DNA from: an uncultured Bacteroidota bacterium
GTDB lineage: Bacteria > Bacteroidota > Bacteroidia > Bacteroidales > SZUA-534
Assembly: GCA_937899145.1 (NCBI GenBank)
Contig: CALBPW010000206.1
Span: 1 to 7,396, forward strand
DNA length: 7,396 nt
Direction of reading: 5' to 3'
This document shows positions 1-5,899 of this stretch, in pieces. The notes beneath the pieces were generated by a model that ran no database searches, was not told the origin of the DNA, and saw only the letters and a list, made by a program, of their open reading frames with translations. A program made the position numbers and the translations under genes. Positions within the stretch are counted from its first letter, which is position 1, and every line of letters begins with the position of its first letter.

Positions 1-61
1 AAGCCATAGTCTGCCCAGCCACCACCGACATTGCAATTGCCAAAAGAGTTTTAGTTTTCAT
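1..61 (-). CDS. 5' end of a secreted-protein gene (signal peptide only; truncated by window edge)
   Basis: An ATG at 61-59 opens a frame that stays open to base 1, giving 20 complete codons. They encode a classic Sec signal peptide: a basic start (MKTKT), a hydrophobic core (LLAIAMSVVAG) and an A-type cleavage site ending TMA. The mature protein lies outside the window, so its function cannot be read. The gene starts 27 bases after the anmK stop on the same strand, and I see no terminator or good promoter in that gap, so it is probably the third gene of the M23-anmK operon. The bases just before the ATG are TAAGAT, as they are before the hydrolase gene at 3787. A speculative identity is a C69-family dipeptidase: I recall Bacteroidales members with similar signal peptides followed directly by Cys, and the next visible base, T, is compatible with a Cys codon. 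That is a guess only. Confidence 0.7.
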   Translation of the reverse strand, partial: MKTKTLLAIAMSVVAGQTMA

Positions 62-88
62 ATCTTACTAATATTATGAGTTTTACAT

Positions 89-1174
89 TTATACGTCCGA
101 TTTTTTGAAAGCATGGTAAACGGCACCGCCAACAGTATCGCATACAGCGCCCGTAACTGTTTTCCAACAATTTGGAAGACCATAGTAACGCAACGCACCC
201 AAAAATGCGAAAATTATTGCTTCTTTCAATTCAACCAGCACCGGATCAGGAATTTCCAAATGATGCGGAGTTGCTGATTTCAAACATTCTATAAAGAAAC
301 TGTTGTAAGCACCGCCACCTGTCACCAGCACACTGCTCTTGCCTGCTGAAGCCATTGCACACGAAATCTGATAAGCCGCATGGCGGTAATACGTTGTCAG
401 AAGATTCTCAATATCAGTGCGTTGACCAAACAACGGCAGAATTTCGGCATCAACAAACTCGCGCCCCAACGACTTTGGCGGCTGTTGTTTATAATATGGT
501 ATGGCGTTCAACTTTGCAAGCAACTCTTTATCAACCACTCCTTTACGACCTAACCCACCGTTTTTGTCATACTCTAACCCGATGCGGCGGGTAAGCGTAT
601 TGGCCACAATGTTCAGCGGGCAAACATCAAACGCAACTCGCTTATCTTCAGCATTATCGTACGAAATATTGGCAAAGCCGCCCAAATTCAGGCAATAGGC
701 GAAATTGCCAAAAAGCAGTTTGTCGCCTATCGGCACAAGCGGTGCTCCGTTACCGCCGTTAGCCACATCGGCTGTGCGGAAATCGCAAATGGTATCAATG
801 CCTGATGCGGCAGCAATCTGCGCTCCAGAGCCGATTTGCAGCGTCAAGCCTTTTTGCGGCTCGTGAAAAACGGTATATCCGTGGCAGGCCACAAATGCCG
901 GCTTGCAATTATTTTCTGCAACAAACTTTTTCACCAAACCACCCAAAAAGCGACCATAGTCAACATCAAGTTGAGCCAAATCGTGGCCGTTCAGTTCATG
1001 ACTATGTTTCAGGCGTTCAAGCATTTCATGCGGATAAGGATAGATATTGCCTGCGAGCGGTGTCCAATCCCAATTGCCATCGTCACATACAAAATTGCAA
1101 CAAGCAATGTCAACACCGTCGAGCGATGTGCCCGACATCACACCTATGCCTTTTATTTCAATGCGTCGCGTCAT
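89..1174 (-). CDS. anmK: Anhydro-N-acetylmuramic acid kinase (AnmK)
   Basis: This 361-residue cytoplasmic kinase hydrolyses the anhydro bridge of 1,6-anhydro-MurNAc and phosphorylates the sugar with ATP to give MurNAc-6-phosphate, a step of peptidoglycan recycling. The ASKHA-type phosphate-binding motif SGTSLDGVD is at residues 14-22. Family blocks follow in order: CHGYTVFHEP (98-107), DFRTADVANGGNGAPLVP (131-148), NLGGFANIS (163-171), the Asp expected to be catalytic at D183 (in AFDVCPLN), LVTGGGAYN (283-291) and the C-terminal VTGAVCDTVGG (340-350). The length matches the family (E. coli about 369). One oddity is CPLN after the catalytic Asp, where enterobacterial enzymes have TGPGN; this may be usual in Bacteroidota. 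The ATG overlaps the stop of the upstream M23 gene by four bases (ATGA), which fixes the start and implies translational coupling. There is no Shine-Dalgarno. Base composition is richer in G+C than the middle of the window. Confidence 0.97.
   Translation of the reverse strand: MTRRIEIKGIGVMSGTSLDGVDIACCNFVCDDGNWDWTPLAGNIYPYPHEMLERLKHSHELNGHDLAQLDVDYGRFLGGLVKKFVAENNCKPAFVACHGYTVFHEPQKGLTLQIGSGAQIAAASGIDTICDFRTADVANGGNGAPLVPIGDKLLFGNFAYCLNLGGFANISYDNAEDKRVAFDVCPLNIVANTLTRRIGLEYDKNGGLGRKGVVDKELLAKLNAIPYYKQQPPKSLGREFVDAEILPLFGQRTDIENLLTTYYRHAAYQISCAMASAGKSSVLVTGGGAYNSFFIECLKSATPHHLEIPDPVLVELKEAIIFAFLGALRYYGLPNCWKTVTGAVCDTVGGAVYHAFKKSDV
1171..1174 (-). promoter_or_regulatory. ATGA stop-start overlap between the M23 gene and anmK
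   Basis: On the minus strand the four bases read ATGA. ATG (1174-1172) starts anmK and TGA (1173-1171) ends the M23 peptidase gene in the -1 relative frame. No Shine-Dalgarno-like sequence precedes the anmK start, so terminating ribosomes reinitiating here is the likely way AnmK is made. The overlap is directly visible; the coupling mechanism is inferred. Confidence 0.9.
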
Positions 1175-2880
1175 TGGAATTTGGTTTTCGGAAGTTTTTC
1201 TGAATACGTTGCCACATTACCTTTTTGGTCAGTAACAGTCAACTCAAATTGGTATGAATCAGCAAATTTCAGATATTCATCAGCCTCGTAGGTTATTGAT
1301 TTAGTTTTTGGGTCGTATTTTAGCAAAATCCATTCGCCATTGATTGAGGCTGAATATGATTTTATGCCCGACAAATCGTCAGAAACAGTAAATTTAAGTT
1401 GATTAACAGGCTGATTAGCAACTTGTTTTATTATTGGAGGTGTTGTATCGGCTTGAATCCGATAAGTGCCAAAATCAGAAAAAATGCCAACAACATATCC
1501 ATTTTCAAATTTTCCGCCTATTCCAGCTACTTTTTTGCCTGAAACTGAAACGATTAACAATTTTTTTTCTGGTATGTTATCACCAATACATTTAATGCGC
1601 ATATTGTACGATTTTACAAGCGGCACACGCACATCTCCAATAGTGTAAGTTGGTGAATATGAACCGATTTGGATATTCGTATCGATTTTAATGTCAAGAT
1701 AAATAGAATCGAAAAAAGATTCTTTACCAAAATTTAACAATATTCCGGCTGTATCAAACTTGTGTTGGTCTTGCCACGACAACAATTTGCCCTGCGGTTT
1801 TTGAGCCGAATCATTACGAGCGACGCCTTGCAAATATGTTTCAAAAGTTGATTTGTTTCCATGAACATCGTAAGCATCAATTTTAATCTTTTTAACAATA
1901 TTTTCAGGGACTGTTATCAAACCTCTGTTTTTAAGATTTGAGTACAGTTCAATTTTGTTATTCTGCTCAACAAAAAGCCTGTAAGCTACTGTATTACTTT
2001 CTTTTAACGCTGCATAATCGGCAATACTGCTTACATATTTTGTTTGTGAGAAAGGTACACCATCGGTGCGCATAGTAAGCACAATAGTATCATCGGCCCA
2101 AACATCAAATTTATAAACGCCACAGCGGTTTTGCGAACCATTTAAGTAGTCATCGCACTTAATGCCCAAGCCAATAGTGCCATAAACTTGCATTGTATCA
2201 GTTGTAACTGGCTTATATACTGAACCTTTCTGTTGAATTTTTATCGTTTTTCGCGCATATTGCCCATCAACTTGCGAACTGCTATTGCCCGGAAAAACGC
2301 TAAAAAGTGCCATTTTAGGCGGAATATCATCTTTAATGTCGTAGCCAAGAAACAATCCGTTCATAGGGCACGAATTACGAACATCACGCACCTCGAAATG
2401 CAAGTGCGGACCGCCCGATGAACCTGTATTTCCCGATAAAGCCAACACATCGCCAACTTTAACAGGAATGTCGTCGGGTTTTAAAAACAGATCTACATCA
2501 AAACTATGCCTTTTGTACTGAGCGTCACGCACATAGCGACCAATTTGTATGTTATACTCGCGCAGATGCCCGTAAACTGACGTGTAACCATCGGGATGAT
2601 TGATGTATATTGCATGTCCATAGCCAGTTGGCGAGACTTTAATGCGCGAGACATAACCATCTTTTACCGCATAAACCCTAAACCCCTCCTTGCCTTGTGT
2701 TTTAATATCGAGGCCTGCATGAAAATGTCCACTGCGCAACTCCGCAAAATTGCCGGCCAAATAAATTGGAATTTTCACAGGCGGTTTCCAACCAAGTGTA
2801 TCAAGTTTTAGCTGCGCTGATAGTGCATTCGCCGAAAAAAGGATTAAAATCGAAATTAAAAAACGATATATACTATTCAT
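1171..2880 (-). CDS. Secreted M23 (LytM-type) metallopeptidase with Ig-like C-terminal region
   Basis: This 569-residue exported peptidoglycan peptidase is predicted to cleave peptide cross-links in the periplasm. A signal peptide covers about residues 1-22 (hydrophobic FLISILILF, then a SA-Q cleavage site). The Zn-peptidase domain spans about 40-185. Its HxxxD motif is H54-D58 (HAGLD) and its HxH motif is H159-L160-H161 (PHLHFE), with YGHL at 103-106 and LSGNTGSSGG at 148-157. The expected Zn ligands (H54, D58, H161) are all present, so it should be active. About 20 extra residues (117-138) lie between YGHL and the HxH strand. The rest looks like beta-sandwich modules: about 225-345, a less clear 375-475, and a final Ig-like module 478-569 (DTTPPI, VSDDLSGI). 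The frame is open to an ATG at 2946, but 2880 is chosen because it gives a clean signal peptide and 2946 lies inside the preceding terminator hairpin. anmK follows by overlap. The substrate bond is not predictable. Confidence 0.93.
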   Translation of the reverse strand: MNSIYRFLISILILFSANALSAQLKLDTLGWKPPVKIPIYLAGNFAELRSGHFHAGLDIKTQGKEGFRVYAVKDGYVSRIKVSPTGYGHAIYINHPDGYTSVYGHLREYNIQIGRYVRDAQYKRHSFDVDLFLKPDDIPVKVGDVLALSGNTGSSGGPHLHFEVRDVRNSCPMNGLFLGYDIKDDIPPKMALFSVFPGNSSSQVDGQYARKTIKIQQKGSVYKPVTTDTMQVYGTIGLGIKCDDYLNGSQNRCGVYKFDVWADDTIVLTMRTDGVPFSQTKYVSSIADYAALKESNTVAYRLFVEQNNKIELYSNLKNRGLITVPENIVKKIKIDAYDVHGNKSTFETYLQGVARNDSAQKPQGKLLSWQDQHKFDTAGILLNFGKESFFDSIYLDIKIDTNIQIGSYSPTYTIGDVRVPLVKSYNMRIKCIGDNIPEKKLLIVSVSGKKVAGIGGKFENGYVVGIFSDFGTYRIQADTTPPIIKQVANQPVNQLKFTVSDDLSGIKSYSASINGEWILLKYDPKTKSITYEADEYLKFADSYQFELTVTDQKGNVATYSEKLPKTKFQ

Positions 2881-2895
2881 CTTCAATAAGTTGAT

Positions 2896-2914
2896 TATAT
2901 ATTTAAGATATATA
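2896..2914. repeat. 19-bp inverted repeat upstream of the M23 peptidase start
   Basis: A perfect 7-bp inverted repeat, TATATAT and ATATATA around a TTAAG spacer, ends 15 bases before the M23 peptidase ATG and overlaps its proposed -7 element. It could be an operator, or it could be chance in very AT-rich DNA. The repeat is certain; any function is not. Confidence 0.35.
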
Positions 2915-2937
2915 TGAATAATTTGCAAATTAGCAAA
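2905..2937 (-). promoter_or_regulatory. Candidate promoter for the M23-anmK operon
   Basis: On the minus strand, TTTG (2937-2934) is separated by 21 bases from TATATCTT (2912-2905). The Bacteroidota consensus is TTTG at -33 and TAnnTTTG at -7 with roughly this spacing. The -33 element matches fully and the -7 element matches four of six fixed positions. It would give a leader of about 20 bases before the ATG at 2880. It sits right after the terminator at 2935-2970 and shares its U-tract. AT-rich sequence makes chance matches easy, so confidence is low. Confidence 0.3.
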
Positions 2938-2970
2938 AAAGCTCAATAAATTTATCGTTTATTAAACTTT
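2935..2970 (-). terminator. Probable A/U-rich intrinsic terminator after the MBL-fold hydrolase gene
   Basis: On the minus strand, AAAGTTTAATAAA (2970-2958) pairs with TTTATTGAGCTTT (2950-2938) to form a 13-bp stem. Eleven pairs are Watson-Crick and two are G-U. The loop is 7 bases (CGATAAA). The 3' arm runs into a six-T tract, three bases of which lie after the stem (2937-2935). It lies about 55 bases past the hydrolase stop and before the M23 gene, where an operon end is expected. The stem is long but has only one G-C pair, so its strength is uncertain. Confidence 0.45.
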
Positions 2971-3013
2971 ATGCCAGATTAATAATTTAGTATATAAATT
3001 TGATTTACAGTAT

Positions 3014-3035
3014 TTTAGATGAATTTTAATCTAAA
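3014..3035. repeat. 7-bp inverted repeat straddling the hydrolase stop codon
   Basis: TTTAGAT (3014-3020) and ATCTAAA (3029-3035) form a perfect inverted repeat with an 8-base spacer that holds the TAA stop of the hydrolase gene (3028-3026). In the transcript it could fold as a weak stem at the 3' end of the coding region. No T-tract follows on the minus strand, so it is not a good terminator by itself. Function is unknown and chance is quite possible. Confidence 0.3.
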
Positions 3036-3787
3036 CGCACCACTACCGATGCGGCTTCGCGCGAAGTTGGTAATATTTGTACTGTTTTTGTTAAATTATC
3101 AAAAGTCGATAATGCTTTTTCAATAGTATTATTTTCGGCAGAGATATGCGATAAAAATATATGAGACAATGAAGGTGACGCGTAATTTTCAACTAATTCA
3201 AATGCTTGTTTATTAGATAAATGTCCCACTTCAGACGAGACTCTTTGTTTTAAAAAATATGGATAAGAACCATTCCAGAGCATTTGTTCATCGTAATTTG
3301 ATTCTAAAAATACAGCATCACATTTGTTAAATTCAGCAATTACGCGTTCATCGGCAATTCCAATATCAGTCATTACACCAATATGCAAATCGTTGATTTC
3401 AACGACAAAACTATGCGGGTCGGCTGCATCGTGGCGTTTACGGAATGGTAACACCTTGATTCCAAACACGTTTTGTTCAACATCTGATTCAAAAAAAGGT
3501 GCTTGACGCGCCCTAAAGGTTTTGTATGTATTGTTAAATGTGTTGCGACTATAAAAAACTGGTATTTGCAATTTGTGGCAAACCGAATATGCTCCCCGGA
3601 CATGGTCGTTGTGCTCATGAGAAATAAATGCTGCTCGAATTTTGTCGACACTCAAACCTACTGATTCTAACCTATTTAGCATCATGTTGTAAAAAATACC
3701 GGCATCAATCAAAATCGCATGTTCTTCATTACCAATATAATAGCAATTCCCATTACTGCCCGATGCTAACGCACATATTTCAACCAT
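3026..3787 (-). CDS. Metallo-beta-lactamase-fold hydrolase, YycJ/WalJ-type
   Basis: This 253-residue soluble protein has no signal peptide and is a predicted di-metal hydrolase. The N-terminal block ALASGSNGNCYYI (6-18) and IDAG (27-30) are followed by the metal motif HxHxDH at H57, H59, D61 and H62 (SHEHNDH). Further likely ligands are H119 (RHDAADP) and D141 (MTDIG). Later blocks ESNYD (162-166), GHLSN (188-192) and LSHISAENN (212-220) are typical of the YycJ/WalJ branch rather than of beta-lactamases or glyoxalases. In Firmicutes the relative lies in the WalRK operon. I recall 5'-exonuclease and mismatch-repair links for Bacillus YycJ, which a reader should verify; there is no WalRK here. 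The start lies 18 bases after the upstream BatA-type gene, so the two are probably co-transcribed. It is AT-rich (one 60-base stretch counted at 30% G+C). The family call is firm; the substrate is not. Confidence 0.92.
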   Translation of the reverse strand: MVEICALASGSNGNCYYIGNEEHAILIDAGIFYNMMLNRLESVGLSVDKIRAAFISHEHNDHVRGAYSVCHKLQIPVFYSRNTFNNTYKTFRARQAPFFESDVEQNVFGIKVLPFRKRHDAADPHSFVVEINDLHIGVMTDIGIADERVIAEFNKCDAVFLESNYDEQMLWNGSYPYFLKQRVSSEVGHLSNKQAFELVENYASPSLSHIFLSHISAENNTIEKALSTFDNLTKTVQILPTSREAASVVVRLD

Positions 3788-3805
3788 ATCTTATTTATCT
3801 GTATT

Positions 3806-5812
3806 TCAATCTTTTAAACAAATCAGAAATGTTTCTAAAACTAAACAAATCAATGCCAATAATGTAAAAAGTCGCCACAACTTTGTATCAGCGAAATCAA
3901 AATTCTGAGCGAAATTATGATTTTTGTCTTCTGAAACCATCACATCAAAACCATTGTTTTTCAATATGTTAGATACATAATCGACTGACAAATATTTTTG
4001 CACCGATTCAGTTCTATCAAAATTAAAAGCGACATTTCCTACAAAGTTATTACCATCATAGAGCGAATAAATTCCTGCGGAAAGTTCCGTTGCATTTGGA
4101 TAAAGCATTGTGCCAGTGGCAGTTTCGCGTTTTTCCGGATACATTATCATTCCCGATTCTGATACCATTGATAATGCTTTTGCACTATTTAAATTGCCAG
4201 CAACAACTTGCATATTGTTTTGAATTACGGTGTATAATTGAGTCGCATTTGAACTTTGCAATGCAATATTGTAAAATAGAGGAACAAAAATTTGATGCGT
4301 CATAAGGTTAGTATTTCCGGTGTCAAATGGCGTTGCAAGAACATAAATCATGCCTTTTCCGTGCTTATAATTGAAGGCTAACAAATCGCCTTGCTCAGTA
4401 TTCATAAGACGTTCAACCATTTGGCGCGAATTTAATTTTACCTGAAAATATCCTTTATAAGTAGGTAGCGAAATGTTTTTTTGATTTGAGATAATAGCAT
4501 TTTTAAAAATATTATGTTTAATATTCAAATTAGTTGCCATGCCTGCACTACCAATCCACTCTCCTATTTTCGGACCACCGGTAACGCTCATAAATTCGTC
4601 AAATTTCTGATTATCAGAAGGGAGCAAAACAATTGTTCCGCCTGTCATAACAAATTGTTCAAGTAGTTGTGTAAGTCCCGATGATAATTTTACTGAATTA
4701 AGTATAATTATCTGATAATCAGAAATTTTATCGGTTGATAATTTTAAAGGTGGCATCTGCTCATAACTAATTGCTTTATCGTTACTGTAAAGCATTGAAA
4801 AATAATCAGTTTCGTTACTCGATGAGAGATTCAAAACTTTTGTTTGCGGCAATATATTATAACAGAAAAATAATTGATTGTCAAATGTTATTGGGAAGTC
4901 TTGGATTGTAACCTTCCCAATATTCCACCCCTGTTTGCTCTGCAAAAAACTACATCTAACATCTGTCGATGAATTTGCATCAACCGAAAATGAGGCTGTA
5001 TTTTTCAGACTGTCATTAACAATAATTTGAAGGTTTACATTCCTAAAATCTTCATCACCATAATTACGGACACGAACTGTAACTTCCTCAATTTTACCGA
5101 CATACAATCCTGGTGAGGAAAACCATAGCGAGTCGATTGTAAGATTATTTTGCGCGTTATTTTGCATCGGAATCAAAAAAACACGCTGATTCGACATCGG
5201 TTTAACATCACCAGCTTTAATTATTGGTTTATGTAAATCGCTAAAAATGAATGAATAAAGTTGCCGCATTGTATCCGTTGCAATAATTTTTTGCCGCATT
5301 AACACATCTTCCAAATTGGCAACAATATGGGTTGTCTGCACTTTTTGCACCCAATCAGTAAATTGCGAACGCAAAACCCAACGCGACTGCTGCAAATCAA
5401 CATTGTTAGTTAACAATAAATACTCAGTTTGTGGTGGAAAAGTTTCGGTAAGTTCACATGCGCAAGTTTTTGCCCTTTCGATTAATGAGCCGTATTGTCC
5501 ATCAGCATCCATACTGAATGAATTATCAATATAAACAGCGACTCGCGGATTTACAGACAATCCACTATTTTCATTTGGCAAAAAGGGCTGTGCGAATGCA
5601 AGCACGACAAATATCATTATCAGCATTCGCAACAGCAAAATAAATAGGTTTCGGATTTGCGAACGAGCTTTATGTTTAGTTTGTAACGCTCTGATAAACT
5701 GCACATTACTAAAAGGCAAAAGTTGATAACGCCGAAAATTGAAAAGGTGGATTATCAGCGGAACAATAAGCGCAGTAAGTGCCCACAAAACCGATGGATA
5801 AAGGAATTGCAT
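3806..5812 (-). CDS. BatA-type membrane protein with von Willebrand factor A domain
   Basis: This 668-residue inner-membrane protein starts with the aerotolerance-regulator N-terminal (BatA) module. That has a first membrane segment (about 4-24), the hallmark stretch HLFNFRRYQLLPFSNVQFI (22-40), a basic loop, and a second segment (about 55-76) ending AFAQPF. A vWA domain follows (about 91-215) with an intact metal-binding MIDAS motif D96-N-S98-F-S100 and the later SD at 191-192. About 223-319 looks like a CARDB/Ig-type beta module. About 325-520 resembles the glutamine-amidotransferase-like fold seen in such proteins (IIILNSVKL, GGTIVLLPSD, GKGMIYVLATPFD). A third membrane segment lies near 645-664. 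Most of the chain should be periplasmic. Function is unknown; BatA relatives are tied to stress tolerance and envelope integrity in Bacteroides, and this one is not in a visible bat/MoxR operon. It is very AT-rich (one 60-base stretch at 20% G+C). It has its own promoter candidate and is followed by the MBL hydrolase. Confidence 0.9.
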   Translation of the reverse strand: MQFLYPSVLWALTALIVPLIIHLFNFRRYQLLPFSNVQFIRALQTKHKARSQIRNLFILLLRMLIMIFVVLAFAQPFLPNENSGLSVNPRVAVYIDNSFSMDADGQYGSLIERAKTCACELTETFPPQTEYLLLTNNVDLQQSRWVLRSQFTDWVQKVQTTHIVANLEDVLMRQKIIATDTMRQLYSFIFSDLHKPIIKAGDVKPMSNQRVFLIPMQNNAQNNLTIDSLWFSSPGLYVGKIEEVTVRVRNYGDEDFRNVNLQIIVNDSLKNTASFSVDANSSTDVRCSFLQSKQGWNIGKVTIQDFPITFDNQLFFCYNILPQTKVLNLSSSNETDYFSMLYSNDKAISYEQMPPLKLSTDKISDYQIIILNSVKLSSGLTQLLEQFVMTGGTIVLLPSDNQKFDEFMSVTGGPKIGEWIGSAGMATNLNIKHNIFKNAIISNQKNISLPTYKGYFQVKLNSRQMVERLMNTEQGDLLAFNYKHGKGMIYVLATPFDTGNTNLMTHQIFVPLFYNIALQSSNATQLYTVIQNNMQVVAGNLNSAKALSMVSESGMIMYPEKRETATGTMLYPNATELSAGIYSLYDGNNFVGNVAFNFDRTESVQKYLSVDYVSNILKNNGFDVMVSEDKNHNFAQNFDFADTKLWRLFTLLALICLVLETFLICLKD

Positions 5813-5829
5813 TTATATAAGATTTTTGC

Positions 5830-5837
5830 CAAAGATA
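5830..5837 (-). promoter_or_regulatory. Candidate Bacteroidota -7 promoter element for the BatA-type gene
   Basis: The minus strand reads TATCTTTG, an exact match to the Bacteroidota -7 consensus TAnnTTTG, 17 bases before the ATG at 5812. Transcription would begin about 10-12 bases before the start codon. The nearest TTTG upstream (5854-5851, in the terminator U-tract) leaves only 13 bases of spacing, shorter than the usual 17-23, so the -33 element is not convincing. Its position between a terminator and a gene start supports the call. Confidence 0.5.
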
Positions 5838-5846
5838 GAAAGAATT

Positions 5847-5878
5847 AAAACAAAAAAGGTGCAGTTTATACTACACCT
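5847..5878 (-). terminator. Intrinsic terminator of gltX
   Basis: On the minus strand, AGGTGTAGT (5878-5870) pairs with ACTGCACCT (5865-5857) around an ATAA loop. The stem has nine pairs, one of them T-G. It leads straight into TTTTTT, then G, then TTTT (to 5847). It starts 21 bases after the gltX stop. Stem, tetraloop and U-tract are all as expected for a Rho-independent terminator. The opposite strand lacks a T-tract after the stem, so it acts only for minus-strand transcription. Confidence 0.88.
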
Positions 5879-5899
5879 ATCTTTATCATTTACAACCAA

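Noticed and set aside
836..1291. 151-codon open frame on the plus strand
   Set aside because: It is antisense to anmK and the M23 gene, both firmly identified. Its translation shows no recognisable domain and it is best explained as a shadow frame. The same holds for 805-1203.
2881..3025. Small RNA or tRNA between the hydrolase and M23 genes
   Set aside because: I find no cloverleaf or conserved T-loop sequence. The 145 bases are accounted for by a terminator, a promoter candidate and AT-rich repeats.
3373..3651. 92-codon minus-strand frame inside the hydrolase gene
   Set aside because: It is out of frame within a gene whose metal-binding motifs are continuous and intact, with no family signal of its own.
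3026..3787. Hydrolase as an antibiotic-resistance beta-lactamase
   Set aside because: There is no signal peptide, and the blocks SGSNGN, ESNYD, GHLSN and LSHxSxxNN belong to the YycJ/WalJ branch, not to beta-lactamases.
3806..5812. BatA-type gene plus hydrolase as a new defence system
   Set aside because: There is no nuclease, ATPase, sensor or phage-linked neighbour, and the genes lie among housekeeping and cell-wall genes. The sequence gives no positive reason for this reading.
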